Source of the DNA: Candidatus Poribacteria bacterium
GTDB lineage: Bacteria > Poribacteria > DTPJ01 > WJIO01
Reading direction: 5' to 3'
Assembly (NCBI GenBank): GCA_014730235.1
Contig: WJIO01000047.1
Coordinates: forward strand, 1-13,477
DNA length: 13,477 bases
Part shown: piece by piece, positions 7,866 through 13,477 of the stretch
Position numbering within the stretch: the first letter of the stretch is position 1
How the letters are laid out: every line of letters starts with the position of its first letter
The notes under the pieces: generated by a model
The model's input: only the letters and a program-made list of their open reading frames with translations
Database searches by the model: none
What the model was told of the DNA's origin: nothing
Position numbers and translations under genes: made by a program

Positions 7866-8882
7866 TTATTCATCGGCAAAGGCTGCATCAAAAGCTGTGG
7901 CTGACGGCTCAAAGTCCAAGACTTTCACAAATTCACAGGCTTCTGCCGCACCATGTTCTCTATCCATTCCCGAGTCTTCCCATTCTACGCTCAGGGGGCC
8001 TTGATAGTTAATATCGTTAAGGGCCCGCATGATCTCTTCAAAATTTACACTTCCGCGACCCAGAGAACGGAAATCCCAGAATCTGCGGTGATCGCCAAAC
8101 CCCAGATGTCCACCAAATACACCGGACAGCCTAGGAACTTCTGACCAGTATACGTCCTTCATATGGACATGGTATATGCGATCGCTGAAATGGCGGATGA
8201 ATTCAACATAGTCAACGCCCTGATAGCCTAAATGGCTTGGGTCGTAGTTAAAACCAAAGGCTTCCCTTCGTCCAATAGCTTCCAGAGCCCTTTCGGCTGT
8301 TACAATATCAAAAGCTATTTCTGTGGGATGGACTTCCAGACCAAATTTGATGTTCACCTCATCAAATACATCCAGAATAGGGTTCCATCTTTCTGCAAAT
8401 TCTTCGTATCCGGCATCAATCATACCGGGATCTGTCGGTGGGAAAGAATAAAGCAGGTGCCAGATACCTGAGCCGGTAAAGCCATTTACCACAATGTCAT
8501 GTCCAGCGGCTTCTGAAAGTTTTCTTGCTGCCCGGGCTACATTTTTAATCTGTTCAGCAGCCCTTTTGTTGACGCCGGCAGGATCACCATCACCCCATAT
8601 TTCAGGAGCGAGAATTTCCTTGTGTCTTTCATCAATACGGTCACATACAGCCTGACCTGTAAGATGGTCACTAATAGACCATACTTTCATGCCTTTTTTA
8701 TCCAGCATGTCCAACAAGTTTTTGCAATAATCGGAATCTTCCAGGGCTTTTTCTGCTTCAAAATGACCACCCCAACAGGCCAATTCTACACCATCATAAC
8801 CAAAACTTTTTGCCTTATCTACTACTTCTTCAAGAGATAAATCTGCCCACTGTCCGGTGAACAGAGTCACTGGTCTTGCCAT
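7866..8882 (-). CDS. Sugar phosphate isomerase/epimerase family (AP endonuclease 2-like TIM barrel)
   Basis: A 338-residue xylose-isomerase-like TIM-barrel protein of the kind annotated as sugar phosphate isomerase/epimerase. Members isomerise or epimerise sugars, inositols or keto-sugars using a divalent metal. Metal-ligand candidates are E183 (GLEVHP), D214 and H217 (NYDPSHLG), H238/H240 (YHVHMKD) and E300 (SVEWED), all in order and spacing of the family. The N-terminus [33 protein letters not shown] is typical. The frame extends to an ATG at 8915, but the ATG at 8882 has AGGAG 8 bases upstream and the conserved start, so I use it. It follows the Gfo/Idh/MocA gene by 53 bases on the same strand; this pairing is common in inositol or unusual-sugar catabolism. 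No signal peptide. Confidence 0.93.
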   Translation of the reverse strand: MARPVTLFTGQWADLSLEEVVDKAKSFGYDGVELACWGGHFEAEKALEDSDYCKNLLDMLDKKGMKVWSISDHLTGQAVCDRIDERHKEILAPEIWGDGDPAGVNKRAAEQIKNVARAARKLSEAAGHDIVVNGFTGSGIWHLLYSFPPTDPGMIDAGYEEFAERWNPILDVFDEVNIKFGLEVHPTEIAFDIVTAERALEAIGRREAFGFNYDPSHLGYQGVDYVEFIRHFSDRIYHVHMKDVYWSEVPRLSGVFGGHLGFGDHRRFWDFRSLGRGSVNFEEIMRALNDINYQGPLSVEWEDSGMDREHGAAEACEFVKVLDFEPSATAFDAAFADE

Positions 8883-8890
8883 TTTTTTCA

Positions 8891-8895
8891 CTCCT
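8891..8895 (-). promoter_or_regulatory. Ribosome binding site deciding the SPI start
   Basis: AGGAG on the minus strand lies 8 bases before the ATG at 8882, which supports that start over the in-frame ATG at 8915. Confidence 0.7.
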
Positions 8896-8903
8896 ATTAA
8901 TAA

Positions 8904-8930
8904 ATCACAGATCACGAATTACTGATCACT
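8904..8930. repeat. Short ATCAC-rich spacer repeat
   Basis: Within the 53-base gap between the Gfo/Idh/MocA and SPI genes the word ATCAC occurs three times (8904, 8911 and 8925). The whole stretch resembles GATCAC/CAGTGATCAG filler sequence that I recall from intergenic regions of several bacteria. It could be a small dispersed repeat; nothing else in the window matches it closely. Confidence 0.3.
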
Positions 8931-8935
8931 GTTTA

Positions 8936-10099
8936 CTACATATCACTTATATCAACCCATGTCTTTTCCTGAGCAGATTTTACCACAGCATCCAGAACTT
9001 CCTGGCATTTAACACCATCCACAAAACTTGGGCTGGGCATTTCATCATTGGCAATAGCCTGCATCAGGTTGTATACCTGATGTATAAAGGTATGTTCATA
9101 ACCGATTATATGAGCTGCTGGCCACCAGGCTTCTATATATGGATGAGATGGGTCAGTTGCCTGTATAAGCCTGAAACCCTGAAGGCCTTCGGGATCGTCG
9201 CAGTTGTAGTATTCCAGTTCGTTCATGCGTTCCAGGTTAAATACAACACTTCCCTTGCTTCCGTTTATCTCAAATCTGTTGTGGTTCTTTCTTCCGGCGG
9301 CAAATCTTGTGGCTTCAAAGGAACCCAGAGCGCCATTTTCAAATCTAGTAAGGAATAAAGTCGCATCATCTACGGTTACTTTACCTTTACCGCCAGTGGC
9401 TTTAGCAACAAGACCTCCGGTTGTTCCAACTTCTGTAAGTGGACGTTCTTTGATAAAGGTCTCTTCCATTCCTACTACAGATTTAAATTCACCCACCAGA
9501 AAACGGGCTAAATCTATTATATGGGCGTTTAAATCACCGTGAGAACCGGAACCAGCAACATTTTTATCCAGACGCCAGACTATAGGGAAATCAGGATCAA
9601 CTATCCAGTCCTGAAGATAAACACCCCTGAAGTGATATATTTTACCAAGCACGCCATCATCAATCATCTTTTTTGCCAGGGCTACGGCTGGCGCTGTACG
9701 ATAATTGAAGTTAATCATATGCTTAACGCCGGCTTCCTCAGCAGCCTGGAGCATTTCTCTTGCATCAGCCAGATTCAGCGCCAGAGGCTTTTCACAGAAT
9801 ACATGCTTGCCATTTTCAATAGCACCCATTGCGATCTCTTTATGGGCGTTGCTGGGAGCTGTTACATCAATCAGATCAATGTCATCCCTTTTAGCTAAAT
9901 CTTTCCAATTTGTTTCATAACTTTCCCAGCCAAATTTTTCTGCAGCGGCTTTGACACCTTCTTCGTTTCTACCACAGATGGCCTTCATAACCGGTTCTGC
10001 ATCCATGTCAAAAAACATGGCTACATCGCTGTAAGCGTTGCTGTGGGCTTTGCCCATGAATTTGTAGCCTACAAGCCCTACATTGACTTTCTTAGCCAT
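8936..10099 (-). CDS. Gfo/Idh/MocA family NAD(P)-dependent oxidoreductase
   Basis: A 387-residue dehydrogenase related to glucose-fructose oxidoreductase and myo-inositol dehydrogenase, expected to oxidise or reduce a sugar or cyclitol with NAD(P). The Rossmann start is [19 protein letters not shown] (about residues 5-23), with a Y-K-F insertion in the glycine loop instead of the usual GxGxxG. CEKPLALN (102-109) carries the conserved EKP lysine, and [18 protein letters not shown] (183-200) holds the D189...H193 catalytic-type pair. No signal peptide or Tat motif, so cytoplasmic. An excellent AAAAAAGGAGG site precedes the ATG. It is the first gene of the run leading to the TIM barrel and the sulfatase, and has a promoter candidate about 120 bases upstream. 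Confidence 0.95.
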   Translation of the reverse strand: MAKKVNVGLVGYKFMGKAHSNAYSDVAMFFDMDAEPVMKAICGRNEEGVKAAAEKFGWESYETNWKDLAKRDDIDLIDVTAPSNAHKEIAMGAIENGKHVFCEKPLALNLADAREMLQAAEEAGVKHMINFNYRTAPAVALAKKMIDDGVLGKIYHFRGVYLQDWIVDPDFPIVWRLDKNVAGSGSHGDLNAHIIDLARFLVGEFKSVVGMEETFIKERPLTEVGTTGGLVAKATGGKGKVTVDDATLFLTRFENGALGSFEATRFAAGRKNHNRFEINGSKGSVVFNLERMNELEYYNCDDPEGLQGFRLIQATDPSHPYIEAWWPAAHIIGYEHTFIHQVYNLMQAIANDEMPSPSFVDGVKCQEVLDAVVKSAQEKTWVDISDM

Positions 10100-10157
10100 T
10101 TATTTTTTCCTCCTTTTTTCATACTAAAAAACAGTTTCTGGAGTTTAATTATCAAGC

Positions 10158-10173
10158 ATCAGATTGCTCTGAT
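10158..10173. promoter_or_regulatory. Possible operator palindrome upstream of the Gfo/Idh/MocA gene
   Basis: ATCAGA-TTGC-TCTGAT is a perfect 6-bp inverted repeat with a 4-base centre. It lies in the leader region between the promoter candidate and the start codon, where a sugar-responsive repressor could bind. It could equally be a weak mRNA hairpin or chance. Confidence 0.3.
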
Positions 10174-10218
10174 TGCCAAAAGCTATCAAATGATATGCTA
10201 TTATATACCTTTTTGACT

Positions 10219-10247
10219 AGGATACTAAAAAGGATTAATAATGTCAA
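10219..10247 (-). promoter_or_regulatory. Sigma-70-type promoter candidate for the Gfo-SPI-sulfatase group
   Basis: On the minus strand a perfect -35 TTGACA (10242-10247) is followed by 17 bases and TATCCT (10219-10224; 4 of 6 against TATAAT). This predicts a leader of roughly 110 bases. A perfect TATAAT (10200-10205) lies further downstream but has no good -35. Confidence 0.45.
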
Positions 10248-10301
10248 TAATTTTTTCTGAACCTCAGATATGAGTTTGAAAAAGGGGAAAATGATATTTT
10301 T

Positions 10302-10442
10302 ATTTCTTCTGGGTTTAGTGTGGTTATAATTGAAAATTCTCTCAGTTTGTCATTCCTGCTTCAAGCTTTTTTAAAAAGCTTGAAGCAGGAATGACAGCGT
10401 AAAGAAGTTTCTTATCTTTACCCCAGTCAAGCCGGAAGAGCC
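10302..10442. mobile_element. MITE-like non-autonomous element, copy B (141 bp)
   Basis: A second copy of the element seen at 2359-2478. It is flanked by a perfect 8-bp duplication ATATTTTT (10294-10301 and 10443-10450), which fixes both ends. The left end (10302-10324) has lost the terminal GGC (reads ATT) but continues TCTTCTGGGTTTAGTGTGG; the right end (10420-10442) reads GGCTCTTCCGG when reversed. The two match at about 15 of 23 positions, so this copy is older or more diverged than copy A. Outside the hairpin the interior is nearly that of copy A (TATAATTGAAAATTC on the left; TAAAGAAGTTTCTTATCTTTAC on the right). No coding capacity. Confidence 0.85.
10348..10396. repeat. Perfect 24-bp-arm inner hairpin of copy B
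   Basis: The arms 10348-10371 and 10373-10396 are exact reverse complements around a single central T. The outer part is the shared TGTCATTCCTGC; the inner part (TTCAAGCTTTTT) is unique to this copy, so the stem is twice as long as that of copy A. Paired changes on both arms imply that the hairpin itself, not just its sequence, is kept or was formed by copying one arm. Confidence 0.8.
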
Positions 10443-10493
10443 ATATTTTTTAAACTTGCTTAAATACGTTTGCAATATTAATATTCTCTATAT

Positions 10494-10676
10494 CTATTTT
10501 ATTGCAGCCCAGGTTATAGCAAGCTTATCAACTGGTTTTACAGCTAATACTCCCTCTGCACCAATATTCATGTAGGTATTTATCTGTTCTTCAGTAAAGC
10601 ACTCGTTGGCCATGATTAATTCATCAATGATACCCTCCATGAATCTGGCTCCACCACAGCTTTTTCCGATAATAAT
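10494..10676 (-). pseudogene. C-terminal remnant of a LamG/concanavalin-like domain protein
   Basis: The translated segment GGARFMEGIIDELIMANECF followed by TEEQINTYMNIGAEGVLAVK looks like the end of a LamG-type lectin domain (FxGxIDEvxIxNxALxxxxI), and the last residues AVKPVDKLAITWAAIK match the tail type that I recall from LamG proteins of Poribacteria. Only about 60 residues survive; the rest of the domain and the start are missing. Upstream in the same frame the sequence is endonuclease III DNA read out of frame, so homology starts near 10667-10676. It overlaps the 3' end of the endonuclease III gene (in another frame, same strand). A free-standing 77-codon frame from an ATG at 10727 exists but has no sensible domain start, so I call it a broken gene. 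Confidence 0.6.
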
Positions 10677-11301
10677 CACAATATCGACTGATCTTACACT
10701 TTTCACATCTGGGTTTCCTGCTGACACAAACGGACTGGCCGTGAAACATAATTAAATGGGAAAAGGCCGACCAGTTTTTCTTTGCCACCACTTCCATTAG
10801 ATCCTCTTCCATCTTATCAGGAGTTTTCTTATCCGTCAACCCCAAACGTTCTGATACCCTTACCAGATGGGTGTCCATTATTATTCCTGGCTTGTCATAG
10901 CAGTTTACCAGAAGCATATTGGCTGTCTTGCGCCCAACTCCGGGAAGAGATATCAGGTCATCCATATTATCAGGCACTTTACTGTCAAATTTTTCTATCA
11001 AAGTTTTGCAGCAAAGCTTAATGCGATTGGCCTTTCGGCTATATGCACCGGTGCTGAAAATTTCTTCTATAAGTGTATCCTTATCCGAATCTATATAGTC
11101 CTGAGGTGTTTTGTATTTATCAAACAGGGTTTCTGTAACCTCGTTTACCCTTTCATCGGTGCATTGAGCAGCCAGTATACTGGCTATAAGTAATTCAAAA
11201 GGGGTGGAGAAATTTAACCTGGGGCCAGCGTCGGGATATTCCTGTTCAAGTATGGGAATCATCTCCCTTACGTGCTTCTGCCGGGTTCGCTTTGTATACA
11301 T
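10624..11301 (-). CDS. nth: Endonuclease III (DNA glycosylase/AP lyase), altered C-terminus
   Basis: Removes oxidised pyrimidines and cleaves at abasic sites in base-excision repair. The helix-hairpin-helix is LPGVGRKTANMLL with the catalytic Lys, followed by the catalytic Asp in IMDTHLVRVSERLGL. The [4Fe-4S] loop is intact as C-x6-C-x2-C-x5-C (CVSRKPRCEKCKISRYC). The frame opens at a TTG at 11361, but that codon overlaps a promoter -35. The ATG at 11301, preceded by GGAGGT 10 bases away, gives the normal MYTKRTRQKHVREM start and about 225 residues. After the last cluster Cys, family members end within about ten residues; here DYYRKK continues into about 11 residues (LWWSQIHGGYH) read from the LamG remnant in another frame. 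The native stop seems to have been lost in a rearrangement. The core should still work. Confidence 0.93.
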   Translation of the reverse strand: MYTKRTRQKHVREMIPILEQEYPDAGPRLNFSTPFELLIASILAAQCTDERVNEVTETLFDKYKTPQDYIDSDKDTLIEEIFSTGAYSRKANRIKLCCKTLIEKFDSKVPDNMDDLISLPGVGRKTANMLLVNCYDKPGIIMDTHLVRVSERLGLTDKKTPDKMEEDLMEVVAKKNWSAFSHLIMFHGQSVCVSRKPRCEKCKISRYCDYYRKKLWWSQIHGGYH

Positions 11302-11311
11302 AACAGGATTT

Positions 11312-11317
11312 ACCTCC
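11312..11317 (-). promoter_or_regulatory. Ribosome binding site supporting the nth start at 11301
   Basis: GGAGGT on the minus strand lies 10 bases before the ATG at 11301. The spacing is slightly long but no better start with a site is present. Confidence 0.55.
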
Positions 11318-11332
11318 AGAGAATGTTGTATT

Positions 11333-11361
11333 GTTATAGTGGAAGTGAAAAGAAAAGACAA
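11333..11361 (-). promoter_or_regulatory. Promoter candidate for nth
   Basis: TTGTCT (11356-11361), a 17-base spacer and TATAAC (11333-11338) lie on the minus strand. This predicts a short leader of about 25 bases before the ATG at 11301. The -35 lies 18 bases from the end of element copy C, so that insertion stopped just short of the promoter. Confidence 0.45.
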
Positions 11362-11379
11362 GACAAACTATGAATTTTT

Positions 11380-11551
11380 GGTTCTTCCGGGTTTAGTATG
11401 GTAAGGATTTCGCAGAAATTACATAAGAATATATTTTTTGAGCATTTACATCCGTTTCTTTATGCTGAAATCTTATAAATATTGGTTTTAGAAATCTTTT
11501 AGAATTATCAGCAATTTTTTTCATTTTCACCAGACTTAACCCTGAAGAGCC
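11380..11551. mobile_element. MITE-like non-autonomous element, copy C (172 bp, different interior)
   Basis: The left end (11380-11402, GGTTCTTCCGGGTTTAGTAT...) and right end (11529-11551, which reversed starts GGCTCTTCAGGG) pair at 19 of 23 positions. A perfect 8-bp duplication GAATTTTT flanks it (11372-11379 and 11552-11559). The ends belong to the same family as copies A, B and D, but the AT-rich interior of about 126 bases shows no resemblance to theirs and lacks the GTCATTCC hairpin. It encodes nothing convincing. It therefore shows that the ends alone define the mobile unit. It sits just upstream of the nth promoter. Confidence 0.85.
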
Positions 11552-11633
11552 GAATTTTTAGGGAATATATCATAATTTGTGTTTTTTCACAATAAGCAAG
11601 TTTAACGTCCAAATTTATGTCCGTGAAAACTTT

Positions 11634-11754
11634 GGCTCTTCCGGTTTGAGTATGGTAATAATTTGAAAATTCCCTCAGCTTGTCATTCCTGCGAAAGCAG
11701 GAATCCAGAAGCATCAGCACAAATAATGGATTCTTGCTTTCGCAGGAATGACAA
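11634..11754. mobile_element. Partial MITE-like element, copy D (left end plus inner hairpin)
   Basis: The left terminal repeat (11634-11656, GGCTCTTCCGGTTTGAGTAT...) and the adjoining TTTGAAAATTCCCTCAGCTT match copies A and B. After the inner hairpin the sequence departs from the other copies and no right terminal repeat or duplication of the flank AAAACTTT is visible. It is thus a one-ended, probably truncated copy, 74 bases beyond the duplicated flank of copy C. The remaining 158 bases up to the next gene show nothing I can identify beyond AT-rich sequence and that gene's ribosome site. Confidence 0.7.
11680..11754. repeat. 28-bp-arm inner inverted repeat of copy D
   Basis: Arms 11680-11707 and 11727-11754 are reverse complements at 27 of 28 positions, around a 19-base loop. 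Each arm contains TGTCATTCCTGCGAAAGCAG or its reverse complement, a palindrome class common in intergenic DNA of many bacteria. A smaller self-complementary hairpin (ATTCCTGC-GAAA-GCAGGAAT) is nested in the left arm. The pattern looks like the copy A hairpin duplicated in inverted orientation. Confidence 0.8.
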
Positions 11755-11912
11755 ATTTTGTAATTTACCATCATTATAAAGGTATTTTCTAAACACATTT
11801 TTCATTTTTTAACGATTACAATTTAAATTTACTGGTTTGTTTATGCCTGCAAATCATTGTTTTATTGGCTGCTCTGATGTAATATATTTTATACCAGAAT
11901 GGAGGTAACAAA

Positions 11913-12959
11913 ATGGAATACAGGATGCTGGGAAATACGGGAATTAAAGTTAATCCTCTGGGATTAGGCACAGAACATCTGGAAAGAAAACAAAAAAATA
12001 TAGAGCAAGTTATGGATGATTTCATCGAAGCTGGATTAAATTATATTGATCTGCTTTATGTTGAACCCGAATACTGGGACGAATATGGTTTTATATACCG
12101 CAAATACAGAGAAAAATTTACAGCCGCTATACATTGGGGTCCAAATCACGATCTGGAATATTCCAAAAAATGCCTTGATAATATGCTTTTATCTCTGGGT
12201 AGCGGTTATGCCGAGGTGGTAATGATTACCGTTGTGGACGATGACGAGGCATGGAATGGCTGGGGACTGAGATCTCTGGAGATCCTGAACAAATACAAAG
12301 AAAAAGGAAAGATCGGATTCATAGGTATGAGCGGTCATACGACTTCCGTTGCTGAGAAGGTTGTTAGAAGCGATGCAATTGATGTGTTAATGTTCCCGGT
12401 CAATCCCATGAATTATGTTTACAGTGTTGGAGTTAAAGAGCTTTTTCAGCTATGTAAAAAAATGGGTGTGGGTCTGGTGGGTATGAAGCCCTACGGTGGA
12501 GGCACAATGCTTTACCTTGACGGAAAAGCAACAGGTATAACACCAGTCCAGAGCATCTCTTATGCCCTTTCTTTACCTGTATCCACAATAGTTCCCGGGG
12601 TTAAAAATTCGAAAGAACTTAAGTCTACTTTAAAATACCTAGAAGCTAGCGAAGATGAAAAAGACTATTCTTCCATCATGGACAATATACATGAATCAAT
12701 GGCAGGACACTGCACCTATTGTAACCACTGTCTGCCATGTCCACAGGATATTGATATTGGCTCTGTAATCTGTCTTACAGATTGGGCAAAGGCTGGTCTT
12801 AATGACTCTCTGGTAAATTCTTACGCTAAACTTTCAGCTAAAGCATCGGATTGTATCGAATGTGGACAATGTGTGGAACGCTGCCCTTTTGATGTTGATA
12901 TTATTGAACGGCTGAAAAAGGCAACAGAGGTTTTTGAAGTGGGGAATAATTCTTACTAA
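11913..12959 (+). CDS. Aldo/keto reductase-like protein with two C-terminal [4Fe-4S] motifs
   Basis: A 348-residue protein: residues 1 to about 255 are an AKR (beta/alpha)8 barrel (MEYRMLGNTGIKVNPLGLGT start, IGMSGHTT around 137-144, STIVPGVKN near 224-232). Residues 267-324 form a ferredoxin-like tail: C267-x2-C270-x2-C273-x2-C276-P, then C314-x2-C317-x2-C320-x3-C324-P. Iron-sulfur AKRs of this type are common in anaerobes; their electron partner and substrate are mostly unknown. The putative catalytic Asp is D46 (NYIDLLYVEPEY) with Y49 nearby. Where ordinary AKRs have a strand ending in TK, this one reads FTAAIHWGP, so the catalytic Lys seems replaced (by H74 or its neighbours). GGAGGT lies 6 bases before the ATG. 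It is monocistronic as far as seen and converges with obg 18 bases away. Confidence 0.9.
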   Translation: MEYRMLGNTGIKVNPLGLGTEHLERKQKNIEQVMDDFIEAGLNYIDLLYVEPEYWDEYGFIYRKYREKFTAAIHWGPNHDLEYSKKCLDNMLLSLGSGYAEVVMITVVDDDEAWNGWGLRSLEILNKYKEKGKIGFIGMSGHTTSVAEKVVRSDAIDVLMFPVNPMNYVYSVGVKELFQLCKKMGVGLVGMKPYGGGTMLYLDGKATGITPVQSISYALSLPVSTIVPGVKNSKELKSTLKYLEASEDEKDYSSIMDNIHESMAGHCTYCNHCLPCPQDIDIGSVICLTDWAKAGLNDSLVNSYAKLSAKASDCIECGQCVERCPFDVDIIERLKKATEVFEVGNNSY

Positions 12960-12977
12960 TCAAAATTTTTAATTCAA

Positions 12978-13477
12978 TCAATATGATAGAATGAATTCCA
13001 CATCATTCACAACTACCGTATCACCTTCTTTTGCCCCGGCATCTTTCAGGGCTTTTATGACCCCCATCTGCTTCAGCTTGTAATGCAGAAGGGCCAGGGC
13101 TTCCTGGTTCTTCATATCAGTCATAACAACAGCCCTGCGAACTGCCCGACCGTGGATGGTAAACGTGGAATCTTCCCTGGTTATTATAGTACTGGAATCA
13201 TGTTCTTTATTATATTCAACAATTTCTTGTTCTGGTTCGACCTCATCTCGTATATCCGGTGTATTTTCAAGCAAATTCCATGCGGAGAAAACCAGTTGCT
13301 CCAAACCCTGACCGGTAGCAGCAGAGACTGGTATAATCTCTACAGTATCGCCTACGTATTCTTTAAGCATTTGCAGGCCGGTTTCTGCAATGGGTAAATC
13401 CATTTTGTTGGCGGCTATTATCTGAGGTAATCTGGAAAGTCCGGGATCATAAAGGTTGAGTTCAGCGTTAATATTAT
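12978..13477 (-). CDS. obg: GTPase Obg (CgtA), C-terminal part, 5'-truncated by window edge
   Basis: Obg is an essential GTPase that binds the large ribosomal subunit and links ribosome maturation to stress responses. The frame runs open to the window edge and upstream of the internal ATG at 13403 encodes INAELNLYDPGLSRLPQIIA followed by ANKMDLP, the typical Obg stretch leading into the G4 motif (NKMD). IPVSAATGQGLEQLV is the G5 region (SAATG). From about the middle comes the Obg-specific OCT domain (FTIHGRAVRRAVVMTDMKNQ to ALKDAGAKEGDTVVVNDVEF). The N-terminal glycine-rich Obg fold and the P-loop lie outside the window. The stop lies 18 bases from that of the convergent AKR gene, with no evident terminator between. 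The Met at 13403 is internal, not the start. Confidence 0.95.
   Translation of the reverse strand, partial: NINAELNLYDPGLSRLPQIIAANKMDLPIAETGLQMLKEYVGDTVEIIPVSAATGQGLEQLVFSAWNLLENTPDIRDEVEPEQEIVEYNKEHDSSTIITREDSTFTIHGRAVRRAVVMTDMKNQEALALLHYKLKQMGVIKALKDAGAKEGDTVVVNDVEFILSY

Noticed and set aside
8883-8915. ATG at 8915 as start of the SPI gene
   Set aside because: It would place the AGGAG site inside the coding region and add 11 residues that family members lack.
11302-11361. TTG start giving a 245-residue endonuclease III
   Set aside because: The extension MSFLFTSTITIQ... is low-complexity, the TTG coincides with the promoter -35, and the ATG at 11301 has a GGAGGT site.
11508-11798. A 96-codon minus-strand frame containing CHSCESKNPLF and DSCFRRNDKL
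   Set aside because: It is the translation of the GTCATTCCTGCGAAAGCAGG palindrome in element copy D plus flanking repeat DNA. This phrase is a common artefact of that repeat and there is no ribosome site or domain.
11838-11912. Promoter for the AKR gene (TTGTTT or TTGGCT with downstream AT-rich -10 candidates)
   Set aside because: Several 3-4 of 6 matches exist in this AT-rich spacer and none stands out, so no single promoter can be supported.
1-13477. CRISPR array, tRNA, rRNA or a phage/defence island
   Set aside because: No evenly spaced direct repeats, no cloverleaf with a conserved T-loop, and no recognisable phage, toxin or nuclease-defence genes were seen. The repeats present are inverted-ended elements.

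Overview
The window is AT-rich bacterial chromosome (by eye about 40-45% GC) with eleven intact or nearly intact protein genes, two of them cut by the window edges, and one gene remnant. I found no rRNA, tRNA, CRISPR array or intact transposase. The gene mix is a cytoplasmic formylglycine sulfatase, a Gfo/Idh/MocA oxidoreductase, a sugar-phosphate isomerase/epimerase-like TIM barrel and a UroD-like methyltransferase, plus a decayed LamG-type C-terminus ending AVKPVDKLAITWAAIK. This resembles uncultivated carbohydrate- and sulfate-ester-degrading lineages. Candidatus Poribacteria is my best guess, because its LamG proteins often end in a similar KLATTW-type tail. That is recollection, not a search result.

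Layout. Positions 2-2324 (+): a nitrilase-family amidohydrolase (N-terminus outside the window), a UroD/MtaA-like protein and a HIT-family nucleotide hydrolase/transferase, closely spaced and probably one operon. Positions 2325-2590: a convergent intergenic region holding a 120-bp transposon-like element. Positions 2591-6295 (-): Cof-type HAD phosphatase, an unrecognised 89-residue protein and a long RecJ, probably co-transcribed. Positions 6388-10099 (-): a catabolic-looking group transcribed Gfo/Idh/MocA, then SPI/AP-endonuclease-2-like TIM barrel, then (after a perfect 18-bp-arm hairpin) sulfatase, with a good promoter candidate upstream. Positions 10100-11912: a repeat-rich stretch with three related elements, the LamG remnant and an endonuclease III whose 3' end has run into that remnant. 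Positions 11913-12959 (+): an aldo/keto reductase-like protein with two C-terminal [4Fe-4S] motifs. Positions 12978-13477 (-): the C-terminal part of the GTPase Obg.

The most interesting thing seen directly is a family of small non-autonomous insertion elements (copies at 2359-2478, 10302-10442, 11380-11551 and a one-ended copy at 11634-11754). They share 23-bp terminal inverted repeats of the type GGCTCTTCCGGGTTTAGTG..., and three are flanked by 8-bp AT-rich target duplications (two perfect, one 7 of 8). Three copies carry a nested GTCATTCCTGC...GCAGGAATGAC hairpin and one carries unrelated internal sequence. Termini starting GG plus 8-bp duplications would fit mobilisation by an ISL3-type transposase, but none is encoded here. 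Beyond this the genes are recognisable families; I see no convincing new defence or biosynthetic system.
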